Positions 7,566-15,805 of a stretch of DNA of 64,000 bases are shown one piece after another. The DNA comes from Chelonobacter sp006228105. GTDB lineage: Bacteria; Pseudomonadota; Gammaproteobacteria; Enterobacterales; Pasteurellaceae. The notes below the pieces were generated by a model. It saw only the letters and a program-made list of their open reading frames with translations, was not told the origin of the DNA and did no database searches. The stretch's first letter is position 1. Each line of letters opens with the position of its first letter. The translations under genes were made by a program, and so were the position numbers. Location of the stretch: NCBI RefSeq assembly GCF_006228105.1, contig NZ_VDHH01000052.1; one strand, 5' to 3'.

Positions 7566-8618
7566 TTATTGCAAAGCAGATTTATCTTCTTCAGCAATTC
7601 TGATTTCACAAGCCTTAACTACATTTTCAAACCGTTCTAACCACTTCTTGCTTTCTTCATTACTTTCTTTAATATAATTATCTGTCACAGATGCAGACAT
7701 TGTTTTGAATGCTTCTTTTTCTTTATCGGTTGGATTATAGATTTTCCCGCCAGCCTTTTTAAACTCCTCATAAGCATCATACTCTTTCCATTTTGGATAG
7801 GATCTCAAATATTGATTTTGTGCAGAAACCGCATCAACAATGACCTTTTTCAGATTATCAGGCATTGAATTAAACTTATCATTATTCATAATCCACGCCC
7901 CACCCATATACGCATGACCATCTAAAATAATATATTTTAAACTTTCATGAAATTTCATTTGAACAATATCTACAATGCCATTTTTAGTTCCATCAACCAT
8001 TCCTGTAGATAATGCCGTATAAACTTCAGGCCATGCAATTGGAGTTGGGGATCCTCCTAACGCGGTTACTAACTTTTGTTGAATCGCTGCGGGTACGGTT
8101 CTTAATTTCAATCCTTTTACATCTTCCGGACTATGAACTTCTTTCTTAGTTGTCGCAATATTTCGCCATCCTCCAGAGTTTGAAATCATCATTAATCTTA
8201 GGCCATTAGTTTGTTTTAAAACATTTTCTCTAACATCGTGCATAAAATCTTTATCATCATATACGCATTCAGCAACCCTATCATTCGGTAACAAATACGG
8301 CAGATCAAAACCTTCCATAGGTTTCCAATAATAAGCTAGTTCTGGAACAGTAGTTTGGAAATAATCAAACATTCCTGATTGCACCCCAGCAAGGCATTCT
8401 TTTGCATTGCCACATAATTGGCCACTTGGATAAATATCCACCGTAATTTCACCATTAGAGTGAGATTCTGCTATATTTTTAAATACTAGTAGTGACTGAT
8501 AGTTATAACTATCAGGATTAGTTACAATTGGTACTGTAATTTTATAATTCGCTGCTTGAGCTATGACTGATACAGATAACATTAATAGAGAATTTGCTAC
8601 AATTTTTTTCAATTTCAT
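7566..8618 (-). CDS. TRAP transporter solute-binding protein (DctP type)
   Basis: 350 residues with a cleavable signal peptide (about 1-22, ending AQAA). The fold markers of TRAP binding proteins are present: IYPSGQLCG, then SPEDVKGLKLRTVPA with the conserved ligand-binding Arg at 173, then WPEVYTALSTGMVDGTKNGI. In most family members this Arg salt-bridges the carboxylate of the substrate; here it could hold a sulfonate. It is cotranscribed with the membrane subunits (36 bases after dctM) and with sulfoglycolysis genes. Inference: it binds sulfoquinovose or sulfoquinovosyl glycerol in the periplasm. The ligand is not proven. Confidence 0.9.
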   Translation of the reverse strand: MKLKKIVANSLLMLSVSVIAQAANYKITVPIVTNPDSYNYQSLLVFKNIAESHSNGEITVDIYPSGQLCGNAKECLAGVQSGMFDYFQTTVPELAYYWKPMEGFDLPYLLPNDRVAECVYDDKDFMHDVRENVLKQTNGLRLMMISNSGGWRNIATTKKEVHSPEDVKGLKLRTVPAAIQQKLVTALGGSPTPIAWPEVYTALSTGMVDGTKNGIVDIVQMKFHESLKYIILDGHAYMGGAWIMNNDKFNSMPDNLKKVIVDAVSAQNQYLRSYPKWKEYDAYEEFKKAGGKIYNPTDKEKEAFKTMSASVTDNYIKESNEESKKWLERFENVVKACEIRIAEEDKSALQ

Positions 8619-8653
8619 GAGAAACTCCTTTGTATAAAGTTTAGATTAAAACA

Positions 8654-9943
8654 CTACATTAACCCTAATAGTTTAGGTAAGCCAATCACTAATGCAGGGA
8701 AAAATGAAATAAGAAATATAATAAAAAACTCTACAAATAAGAAAGGTAATATTGCTTTTGAAATTTTTTGCAAGGGGACACCTGATACTCCAGAAGCCAC
8801 AAAGAGAACTAATCCCATAGGCGGAGTGGCAAGTCCAATTGATAAATTAGAAACCATTACCACACCGAAATGGACAGGATCAATACCGACATTAGTCATA
8901 ATTGGAGCTAAGATTGGGGCAAAAATTAATATAGCCGGGCCAGCATCAAGAAACATTCCAACAATAAATAAGAAAATATTAATGATAAAGATAAGTATGT
9001 ATTTATTGTCAGTTATTGAATATAAAAAAGAAGTTATTTCTTTAGCGACACCAGATAGGCTCACTGCAGAAGCGAAGCCACTTGCAGCAGCAACTATAAT
9101 AAGTATTGCAGCCGCATTAACTCCCACTCTTGCAACCATTGGAAAAACTTCCTTAAGTTTTAGGTTTTTCATTATCCATACAGAGAGGATTAGTGCATAG
9201 AATACGGCTACTGCTGCAGCTTCTGTCGGTGTAAAAATCCCGCCATAAATTCCCCCTAATATAATAATCGGAGTAAATAATGGTAAGATTGCCAATTTTA
9301 AGCCAGCTACACGTTCTGTTCTCGTTGCTCGCTCAAATTGCTCAACTTCGGGATATTTCTTCATTTGAACCCGGTTTACAAGCATTAGACCTATACATAG
9401 GATAATTCCAGGAACAACACCTCCCATAAACATGGCTGCGACAGAAGTATTCATTACAAATGCATATATTAACATTATCCCACTTGGCGGAATAATTGTT
9501 CCTAAAACGGTAGCAGCTGCTGTCAGAGCTGCCGCATAAGTACGATCATATTTATAGCGGACCATCTCCGGTATTAGCATATTACCAATAGCCGATGTAG
9601 CGGCGACCGCAGATCCTGTTAATGCTCCAAAAAGTGTTGAGGCCAAAATAACGACATGCCCTAAACCACCGCGCATATGTCGCACCATTGTTTGGGAAAA
9701 TGTGATAATTCGAGTCGTTATTCCTCCACTCACCATAAACTCACCGGCGAGCATAAAAAATGGCAAAGCTAATAATAAGAAGCTATCTAATCCTGAATAA
9801 AGTCTCTGATAAAGCATATTGATAAATAGAACTTTATCATCCTGAAATAAGGCTATTGCAGGAGATAATCCTAATGCAAATAAAACCGGTACTCCAACCA
9901 ATAGAAGAATAAGAAAATAGACAACAAAAATTGGCGAAACCAT
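8654..9943 (-). CDS. TRAP transporter large permease (DctM type)
   Basis: 429 residues, polytopic, about 12 membrane segments, matching the DctM/SiaM large subunit that carries substrate with sodium. Typical blocks include ALPFFMLAGEFMVSGGI, GSAVAATSAIGNMLIPEM, IPPSGIMLIYA and GLATPPMGLVLFV. It lies three bases after dctQ. As separate DctQ and DctM proteins the system is of the unfused type. The transported solute is inferred to be sulfoquinovose or its glycoside from the operon. Confidence 0.93.
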   Translation of the reverse strand: MVSPIFVVYFLILLLVGVPVLFALGLSPAIALFQDDKVLFINMLYQRLYSGLDSFLLLALPFFMLAGEFMVSGGITTRIITFSQTMVRHMRGGLGHVVILASTLFGALTGSAVAATSAIGNMLIPEMVRYKYDRTYAAALTAAATVLGTIIPPSGIMLIYAFVMNTSVAAMFMGGVVPGIILCIGLMLVNRVQMKKYPEVEQFERATRTERVAGLKLAILPLFTPIIILGGIYGGIFTPTEAAAVAVFYALILSVWIMKNLKLKEVFPMVARVGVNAAAILIIVAAASGFASAVSLSGVAKEITSFLYSITDNKYILIFIINIFLFIVGMFLDAGPAILIFAPILAPIMTNVGIDPVHFGVVMVSNLSIGLATPPMGLVLFVASGVSGVPLQKISKAILPFLFVEFFIIFLISFFPALVIGLPKLLGLM

Positions 9944-9946
9944 ACA

Positions 9947-10474
9947 TTACACTCCCTTATTCTCATCAATTTTTTCGAAACTGATAAAGTTATTAAGCTC
10001 ACTAATAATTTTTTGAAAAACAGATAATAGAGTTATTGAAAATAGCACTGGAGGCATAATGTAAATATAATACATTTTAAAAGACAAGCTATTTGCCATC
10101 ACATTTCCTCTTAAAAAGAAATTCCATCCGAAGTAGATCCAAATTAATATTGTCACTAATGCAAAAATATGTATCAACATCATTAAAACATGAAAAAATC
10201 TATTTCCTTGTGCTTTTTCCAGCAGAAATGTCATCGCAATATTTTTATCCTTTAGATAAATAAAAGGCATACATAAGTACGTCATGTATATCATCAAATA
10301 ACATGATAATTCATCACTCCAGCTAATAGGATCGTTGAAGATATATCTAGAAACCACTTGAATAAGTACGATTATTGTCATAATTATTAGCAATAATCCA
10401 CCTAACTGCTTGCCAATTTTTCCTATTGGCTCATTAATTTTTGATAGAAAAAATTCGATATTTTTTAAAATCAT
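9947..10474 (-). CDS. TRAP transporter small permease (DctQ type)
   Basis: 175 residues with four predicted membrane segments. The DctQ pattern is seen in VVSRYIFNDPISWSDELSCYLMIYMTYLC near residues 40-70, followed by KDKNIAMTFL. The subunit forms the membrane domain with DctM. It starts the transporter set, 43 bases after yihS, so isomerase and transporter are probably on one transcript. Confidence 0.9.
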   Translation of the reverse strand: MILKNIEFFLSKINEPIGKIGKQLGGLLLIIMTIIVLIQVVSRYIFNDPISWSDELSCYLMIYMTYLCMPFIYLKDKNIAMTFLLEKAQGNRFFHVLMMLIHIFALVTILIWIYFGWNFFLRGNVMANSLSFKMYYIYIMPPVLFSITLLSVFQKIISELNNFISFEKIDENKGV

Positions 10475-10517
10475 TATGAATCCCTCTACATTTGAATGAT
10501 AAAATTAAACGAATATA

Positions 10518-11759
10518 TTATTTTATATAACAATCAAGTAATCCCTGCTCCAAAGCTGGTGCTAAGCCTGGAGTCAATGGTAATCTTGGAATAATTAAAC
10601 AATGCATTAAATGATAAATATCCTGTTTACCATCCCATACTTTGCTGGATACTTTATTATTTGCATCTAACTCTTGCCACCAAGAACATCCTTCATAATC
10701 CATCAAATATGTCCGGCAATAATCCCAAAAGCGTTGGTAGTATTCTTCATATTGGCTATCATTAGTGACCGTATATAGTGCATAGGCAGTACCTAGTGCT
10801 TCAACAATAACCCAACGAATTCTCTCTCTGACAACCGGTTTGCCATCCCAATCAACCGAATAAACAAAGCCAGGCTCACCATCTACAAACCAAGCATCTC
10901 TAATCCCCGCTGCAAATAAATTTTTTGCATCTTCAAGCAACCATTCTGGTGTTTCTGCTCCAATAGAAATTAATGTAGCACGGAGGTGTAGCATTAAACG
11001 CCCCCACTCAATCCAATGTCCAGGTGTACCACCATAAGCTCGGAAATGACTTGCCGGTTGTTCTTTGTTGTAATCAACTATCGGTTGCCAACTTGGATCA
11101 AAATGTTCATTGACGCGATAGTTATTATTTTTGGCAAAATGATGAATAATCACTGATGTAATACGGAGAGCTCTATCTAACCATTTCTTATCTTTAGTTA
11201 CATCATATACAATCAGAAATGCTTCCACGGCATGCATATTTGCATTACCACCTCGATATTCTTCTGTCTTGGTAAATTGCTCATCCCATGATTCAAGACA
11301 CATTTGCTCTTCTTCATTCCAAAAATATTTCTCTATAATTCCGATCGCATCATTTAACAAATCTTTTGCTCTAGGATGCCCTGTCATTACCGCACTTGCT
11401 GCTCCCAATAATACAAAACAGTGTTGATATCCCTGTTTAGAGGAATCTATTACTCCTGAATCATTAACTATCGCATACCATCCTCCATGGGCTTTATCCT
11501 TCAAAGGCCCCTCTAAAGCACTGATCCCGTGCTCAACAAGATCATAAGCTCCAGGTCGACCCATTAATGCGGCTAAAGAATAAACATGCAACATTCTCGC
11601 AGTAATCCACAACTGTGTTCCCATTTCTTCTCGAATGTTTCCACTATTTCCTAGCCAACCGAATCCTGTCGGCACAACCGCTCTTCTTCCAAATTCAAAA
11701 ATTCGATCTACTTCTGTTTCTAACCAAGAATTATGCGTTTTGGTGTTGATCCATTTCAT
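10518..11759 (-). CDS. yihS: sulfoquinovose isomerase
   Basis: 413 residues, the same length as E. coli YihS and very similar along the whole chain (VVPTGFGWLGN, EEMGTQLWITARMLHVYS, YRGGNANMHAVEAFLIVYDV, GGTPGHWIEWGRLMLH, KVWDGKQDIYHL). It is an (alpha/alpha)6-barrel enzyme of the AGE family that converts sulfoquinovose to 6-deoxy-6-sulfofructose; mannose/fructose activity is also known for YihS. The conserved His in GHWIEW and in DIYHL match the catalytic histidines. The start MKWIN at 11759 matches E. coli and has GGAAAA upstream; a longer frame to 11855 is not used. One USS core (11389-11397) lies inside, the only one I found in the sulfoglycolysis block. Confidence 0.96.
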   Translation of the reverse strand: MKWINTKTHNSWLETEVDRIFEFGRRAVVPTGFGWLGNSGNIREEMGTQLWITARMLHVYSLAALMGRPGAYDLVEHGISALEGPLKDKAHGGWYAIVNDSGVIDSSKQGYQHCFVLLGAASAVMTGHPRAKDLLNDAIGIIEKYFWNEEEQMCLESWDEQFTKTEEYRGGNANMHAVEAFLIVYDVTKDKKWLDRALRITSVIIHHFAKNNNYRVNEHFDPSWQPIVDYNKEQPASHFRAYGGTPGHWIEWGRLMLHLRATLISIGAETPEWLLEDAKNLFAAGIRDAWFVDGEPGFVYSVDWDGKPVVRERIRWVIVEALGTAYALYTVTNDSQYEEYYQRFWDYCRTYLMDYEGCSWWQELDANNKVSSKVWDGKQDIYHLMHCLIIPRLPLTPGLAPALEQGLLDCYIK

Positions 11760-12086
11760 ACAATATTTTCCTTTGTTAAGATAAAATCTATGATTAGCGA
11801 CTATATACGAATAAATAATGACAAAAACGAAAATAAAAACAACACAAAAAAACAATTTTTGTGAGGAATATCAAGTTTTTTGTGTCTAAATATTAACAAA
11901 GGATGATACTTCACCTTTAAAGGAGAATATCTTATTGATATAAAAAATTTTTATGAAAAATCAGAGGATATTATTACAATAGAAGATAATAATTTTTTAT
12001 TGCAAAAAATTATTGATAGATCCGGATTAGTCTCTACACAAGATATGAAACAAGATTAAGCGTAAGATAGCTGAGATAAAATCAAT
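11760..12086 (-). promoter_or_regulatory. yihS upstream region (gap without a gene) with CRP-like site
   Basis: 327 bases, very AT-rich. It should hold the promoter of the yihS-TRAP-epimerase-exporter operon. A CRP-like sequence TGTGAggaataTCAAG lies at 11860-11875 (good left half, partial right half). Several AT-rich -10 candidates exist (for example TATAGT on the minus strand near 11800), but I cannot pick one. A 50-codon plus-strand frame without a usual start (11907-12059) is described under findings. No gene is called here. Confidence 0.45.
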
Positions 12087-12866
12087 TTATTTATTAGTTA
12101 AAAATACCTCGACCTTATTCATTTTTAAGAGATCCATAATGTACGCAGGTGGTTTTTTATCCGTAAAAAGTAAATCGACTTGATTCAAGTGTCCAACTTC
12201 AACAGCTGCGGAAGTATGAAATTTAGAGTGATCCAAAGCTAAAATCAGCTTTTTAGAATTCTCCAACATTGATTTCACAACAGCAACTTCGTTGATGTCA
12301 AAATCTAAAAGAGTTCCATCTTCAGCTACAGCACCTAAGCTGGTAATCAAGTAATCGGCTCGAAAACTATTAATTGAAGAAACAACATTAGGACCAATTA
12401 TTCCACTATTATGTGCCCGCAAAATTCCTCCAACAGTGATAACTTCAAAGTTTTCATTTTGGTATAAAACATTTGCCACTCGTAAGCTATTTGTAATAAT
12501 TCTCAGGTTTTTTCTTACTTCCAGCGCTTTTGCTATACACTCAACTGTTGTACCGATAGTGATAAATAGAGTAGAACCATCAGGAATGTACTCCGCGATC
12601 TTGTTTGCAATAGACTTTTTTTCTTCTATGTGTGAGGTTTCTCGTATAGAAAAATCGGTATTATCTATACTCGAGACTCGTCCCGCCCCGCCATGATGCC
12701 GAGAGATCAATTTCATCTGACTTAACACTCTAATATCTCTACGGATAGTTTGAGTCGTAACATCTAGAATATTAGCTAACTCTTCATTACTAATATAACC
12801 ATTATCCATCACCAAAGAAATTAGCTTATCATGTCTTGGATTTCCAGTTATTGCAGTATGGTTCAA
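12087..12866 (-). CDS. csqR: DeoR-family regulator of sulfoglycolysis (CsqR/YihW)
   Basis: 259 residues against 261 in E. coli CsqR (YihW), similar throughout. The N-terminal helix-turn-helix (about 20-60) contains ISNEELANILDVTTQTIRRD. The C-terminal sugar-sensor half has GSTLFITIGTTVE, RIITNSLRVANVLY and the RADYLITSLGA block. CsqR represses the yih genes in E. coli and is released by sulfoquinovose or its glycoside. The start codon is TTG at 12866: it gives MNHTAITGNPRHDKL, matching E. coli MSLTELTGNPRHDQL, has AAGGAAA ahead, and no in-frame ATG fits. It lies 46 bases after yihV and is probably cotranscribed with it. Confidence 0.95.
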   Translation of the reverse strand: MNHTAITGNPRHDKLISLVMDNGYISNEELANILDVTTQTIRRDIRVLSQMKLISRHHGGAGRVSSIDNTDFSIRETSHIEEKKSIANKIAEYIPDGSTLFITIGTTVECIAKALEVRKNLRIITNSLRVANVLYQNENFEVITVGGILRAHNSGIIGPNVVSSINSFRADYLITSLGAVAEDGTLLDFDINEVAVVKSMLENSKKLILALDHSKFHTSAAVEVGHLNQVDLLFTDKKPPAYIMDLLKMNKVEVFLTNK

Positions 12867-12912
12867 AATATTTCCTTAATTTATAGCATTTAAATCATAC
12901 TTTAATTATAGC

Positions 12913-13815
12913 CTATCTATTCATACACAGCATAAATTTTTCAACTTGCTGCAAATCAGGAATACCATCACGCCCTCCTTCAGCAGTACATTTTAATGCA
13001 GCTACCGCATTGGCAAATATAATTGCTTTATCTATAGAATAATTATTAGCAATTGCAAAAGCAAACGCACCATGAAATACATCCCCGGCTCCCGTCGTAT
13101 CGACGACTTCTACCTTGAACCCTTTAAAGCTAGTTTGTGAATTGTCTTTAATCCAATCACACCCCTCACTACCTTTCGTCACATATACTGTACCTGCACA
13201 AATTTTCTTTGCCATTGCCAAAGCACGGTTCATATCTTTTTCATTTGTCATTTTTTCTAGGCCGGGTGCAGAAAATACTGCATGCTCTGCTAATTTGACT
13301 AAAGATACTATACTCTGCGGAGTTATATCAGCATCAAGCACTGTCGGTATTCCTAAGTTTTTCGCTTTTCGCAAGCAATATTCTGCACCTTCATGCCATC
13401 TGACATCACATAGAACCAAATCATATTGAGTAAAATCAATCTCTTCCAACCAATCCGTACAATTTAAAAGATCAGGACTTGGATAATTAACAATCACTCT
13501 TTCGCCATTATTATCAACAAAAATAGCCGATTGAGATGACTTGGCAGCTTCATACACTTTAATTTTACCTGTACCGACCTGATAGCTATTTAATTCTGAA
13601 ATAATGGCACTACCTATGTTGTCATCTCCTAAGCGACCAATAAAATCTACTTTGGCACCTAGTTTTGCTATCGTAACTGCAGCTGTGGCAGCAGGCCCTC
13701 CGCCGACCTCTTTGTAACTATGCGCAACAAATTTTCCCCCTCCTGCAGCAGGCAATTTATCTAAATAATAAATTCTATCCTGTACCGCTATACCGACGCA
13801 TGCCAATTTTATCAT
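12913..13815 (-). CDS. yihV: 6-deoxy-6-sulfofructose kinase
   Basis: 300 residues from ATG 13815 (MIKLACVGIAVQDRIYYLD), matching the E. coli YihV start; GAGGG lies eight bases upstream. The frame is open to 13896 but the extra N-terminal residues are not conserved. It is a PfkB/ribokinase-family kinase: GGGPAATAAVTIAKLGA near the N terminus, and the anion-hole/catalytic block VDTTGAGDVFHGAFA near 245-260. INYPSPDLL and CDVRWHEGA are shared with E. coli YihV. It phosphorylates sulfofructose at C1 with ATP. It starts a leftward yihV-csqR transcript, divergent from yihUTQ. Confidence 0.96.
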   Translation of the reverse strand: MIKLACVGIAVQDRIYYLDKLPAAGGGKFVAHSYKEVGGGPAATAAVTIAKLGAKVDFIGRLGDDNIGSAIISELNSYQVGTGKIKVYEAAKSSQSAIFVDNNGERVIVNYPSPDLLNCTDWLEEIDFTQYDLVLCDVRWHEGAEYCLRKAKNLGIPTVLDADITPQSIVSLVKLAEHAVFSAPGLEKMTNEKDMNRALAMAKKICAGTVYVTKGSEGCDWIKDNSQTSFKGFKVEVVDTTGAGDVFHGAFAFAIANNYSIDKAIIFANAVAALKCTAEGGRDGIPDLQQVEKFMLCMNR

Positions 13816-13854
13816 TATTTTTTCCCTCACAAGTTTATACCAAATTTTAGTCAA

Positions 13855-13883
13855 ATTGTACTGAATTATAATTTTAAAAAAAG
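13855..13883 (-). promoter_or_regulatory. putative yihV promoter
   Basis: On the minus strand a TACAAT -10 (plus 13855-13860) would place the start near 13848, about 41 bases from the centre of the CRP palindrome, with a poor -35 (CTTTTT, plus 13878-13883) overlapping it. A perfect TATAAT (plus 13865-13870) ten bases closer is an alternative -10. Placement is inference. Confidence 0.45.
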
Positions 13884-13899
13884 TGATCTCGGTCACTTT
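13880..13899. promoter_or_regulatory. CRP-cAMP binding site between yihV and yihU
   Basis: AAAGTGA (13880-13886), six bases TCTCGG, then TCACTTT (13893-13899) form a perfect inverted repeat. It matches the core TGTGA-N6-TCACA at all but the outermost T/A of each half. It is the clearest regulatory palindrome in the 145-bp divergent region. Confidence 0.8.
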
Positions 13900-13925
13900 A
13901 CTTAACTAAAAATTACAAATATGAT
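13896..13925 (+). promoter_or_regulatory. putative yihU promoter, class II CRP type
   Basis: TTTACT (13896-13901) and TATGAT (13920-13925) are separated by about 17-18 bases. The start would be near 13931, which puts the CRP palindrome centre near -41.5, the class II position, with the -35 overlapping the CRP site. Confidence 0.55.
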
Positions 13926-13960
13926 AACAAACGAAAAAAATCGAACACAAAGGAGTTAAA

Positions 13961-14845
13961 ATGTCTAATATAGCATTTATAGGTCTTGGTCAAATGGGCA
14001 AACCAATGGCTTCCAATCTCATTAAAAAAGGGCATTCGCTAAACGTCTACGATATTAATAAAACAGCAATATCCGAAGTACAATCTCTCGGTGCACACAG
14101 TTCAATTTCCCCCAAAGAGGCTGTAAAAGGGTGTGAATTTATTATTACTATGTTGCCTAACGGAAAGTTAGTTGAGAACGTGATCTTTGGGAAAGATGGA
14201 ATTATCCATTCTATGGATAAAAACAGCTTAATAATTGACATGTCAACTATCCATCCGCTAGAAAGCGACAGCTTACGTAATCGATTGGCAGAATACAATA
14301 TTGAGTTTATGGACGCACCTGTTGGGCGAACCTCAGATAATGCAATCGCAGGAACACTACTAATTTTAGCCGGAGGAACGCCATCGCAAATTGAGCGCTC
14401 CTCACCGATACTGCTCTGTATGGGGTCAGAAATAATAAATGCCGGAGGTCCAGGAAGAGGAATCAGAGTTAAATTAATTAATAACTTTATGAGTATTTCA
14501 CTCAATGCCTTATCTGCCGAAGCGGCAACACTTTGCGAAGCATTAGAGCTTCCCTTGGACATCGCAATAGAAGTAATGAAAGGAACCCCTGCAATTAAGA
14601 GTCACTTCACAACAACCTGGGCTAATAAAGTATTACAAAATGATTTAACCCCTGCTTTTATGATAGAACTCGCACATAAAGATTTAGGAATAGCTACTGA
14701 TGTCGCTAATCAATTACACGTTCCGCTATCTATGGGCGCTGCAGCCCGAGAAATCTATAACCAAGCAAGAGCTATGGGCAGAGGCAAACAAGACTGGACA
14801 GCGATACTGGAGCAAGCTCGAATTAATTCAGGCTTAAAAAAATAA
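13961..14845 (+). CDS. yihU: 3-sulfolactaldehyde reductase
   Basis: 294 residues, close to E. coli YihU (298) along its full length. The N-terminal Rossmann motif is IAFIGLGQMGKPMA. Key residues of the sulfolactaldehyde reductase are in place: R123 in VGRTS (sulfonate recognition), K171 in GIRVKLINN (catalysis) and N175. It reduces sulfolactaldehyde to DHPS with NADH, recycling the NAD consumed in lower glycolysis, which suits fermentative growth. A strong ribosome site AAAGGAG lies seven bases before the ATG. First gene of the rightward yihU-yihT-yihQ operon. Confidence 0.96.
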   Translation: MSNIAFIGLGQMGKPMASNLIKKGHSLNVYDINKTAISEVQSLGAHSSISPKEAVKGCEFIITMLPNGKLVENVIFGKDGIIHSMDKNSLIIDMSTIHPLESDSLRNRLAEYNIEFMDAPVGRTSDNAIAGTLLILAGGTPSQIERSSPILLCMGSEIINAGGPGRGIRVKLINNFMSISLNALSAEAATLCEALELPLDIAIEVMKGTPAIKSHFTTTWANKVLQNDLTPAFMIELAHKDLGIATDVANQLHVPLSMGAAAREIYNQARAMGRGKQDWTAILEQARINSGLKK

Positions 14846-14882
14846 CAAATTACTATAACCGTATAATATAGGAGATTCTAAA

Positions 14883-15764
14883 ATGACTAATGATTCTTAT
14901 ACTTTGAAAGATATTGCTAGACCTTCTGGCGGTTTTGCAATGCTAGCCGTTGATCAACGAGAAGCGATGAGAAATATGTTCGCAGCCTCAGGCATGAAGC
15001 AGCCTATTGCGGATAATATATTAACTGATTTTAAAGTCAACGCAGCCAAAATCATCTCACCATATGCTTCTGCCGTATTAGTAGATAATCAATTTTGTTA
15101 CTCAGAGATCGTTAAGCAAAAAGCTATTTCTGATAATTCAGCATTAATTGTTGCAGGAGATTTATTCATTCCCGGAAACGGTATTCCTGTTGATAATGTA
15201 TGTATTGATCCAAATATTGATGCTCAAGAAGTAAAACAAAACGGGGGTAAAGCATTAAAGCTTCTTATCCTGTGGCGTCAAGATGAAGATGCACAACAAC
15301 GGATCGAAATGGTAAAAGAGTTTAATCAAAAATGTCACTCTGCCGGACTACTTAGCATTATTGAGCCCGTCGTAAGACCTCCTAGAATTGGTGATAAATT
15401 TGATCGTGAACAATGTATCTTAAATGCTGCAAAAGAACTAGGCGATCTCGGTTCCGATTTGTACAAAGGAGAAATGCCGCTATTTGGTAAAGGTGAATCA
15501 AAAACACTGCTAGATGCAGCTAAAAAGTTAAACGATAATATTAATATTCCTTGGGTTATTTTATCCTCAGGCATTCATGAAAATCTATTCTGCCGAGCAG
15601 TCCGAATAGCGATGCAATCTGGTGCCTCTGGTTTTCTTGCCGGACGTGCAATTTGGGCTTCAACTATAGGCTTACCTGATACTGAACTCATGTTGCGTGA
15701 TATTTCGGCTCCTAGAATGCAATATCTAGGCACTCTTGTTGATGAAATTATGGCATCAAGATAA
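14883..15764 (+). CDS. yihT: 6-deoxy-6-sulfofructose-1-phosphate aldolase
   Basis: 293 residues against 292 in E. coli YihT, similar throughout: ARPSGGFAMLAVDQREAMR at the N terminus, LTDFKVNAAKIISPYASAV, IEPVVRPPRIGDKFDREQ and SGFLAGRAIWAS. It is a class I (Schiff-base) aldolase; the likely catalytic lysine is K195 in DLYKGEMPLFGKG. It splits sulfofructose 1-phosphate into dihydroxyacetone phosphate, which enters glycolysis, and 3-sulfolactaldehyde, the substrate of the neighbouring YihU. It starts 37 bases after yihU with ATAGGAG upstream. Confidence 0.96.
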   Translation: MTNDSYTLKDIARPSGGFAMLAVDQREAMRNMFAASGMKQPIADNILTDFKVNAAKIISPYASAVLVDNQFCYSEIVKQKAISDNSALIVAGDLFIPGNGIPVDNVCIDPNIDAQEVKQNGGKALKLLILWRQDEDAQQRIEMVKEFNQKCHSAGLLSIIEPVVRPPRIGDKFDREQCILNAAKELGDLGSDLYKGEMPLFGKGESKTLLDAAKKLNDNINIPWVILSSGIHENLFCRAVRIAMQSGASGFLAGRAIWASTIGLPDTELMLRDISAPRMQYLGTLVDEIMASR

Positions 15765-15805
15765 TTCATTAAACTCTTAATTTAATCAGATAAATGAGGT
15801 AGTTT

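Noticed and set aside
7566..10474. TRAP system as a sialic acid transporter (SiaPQM), expected in Pasteurellaceae
   Set aside because: No nan or sia genes nearby, DctQ and DctM are separate rather than fused, and the operon is otherwise sulfoglycolytic.
11760..11855. N-terminal extension of yihS to 11855
   Set aside because: The extra 32 residues are hydrophobic, not conserved, and the start at 11759 matches E. coli with a good ribosome site.
13961..14845. Tartronate semialdehyde reductase (GarR) for the yihU gene
   Set aside because: Same superfamily, but the VGRTS Arg and overall sequence match sulfolactaldehyde reductase, as do all neighbours.
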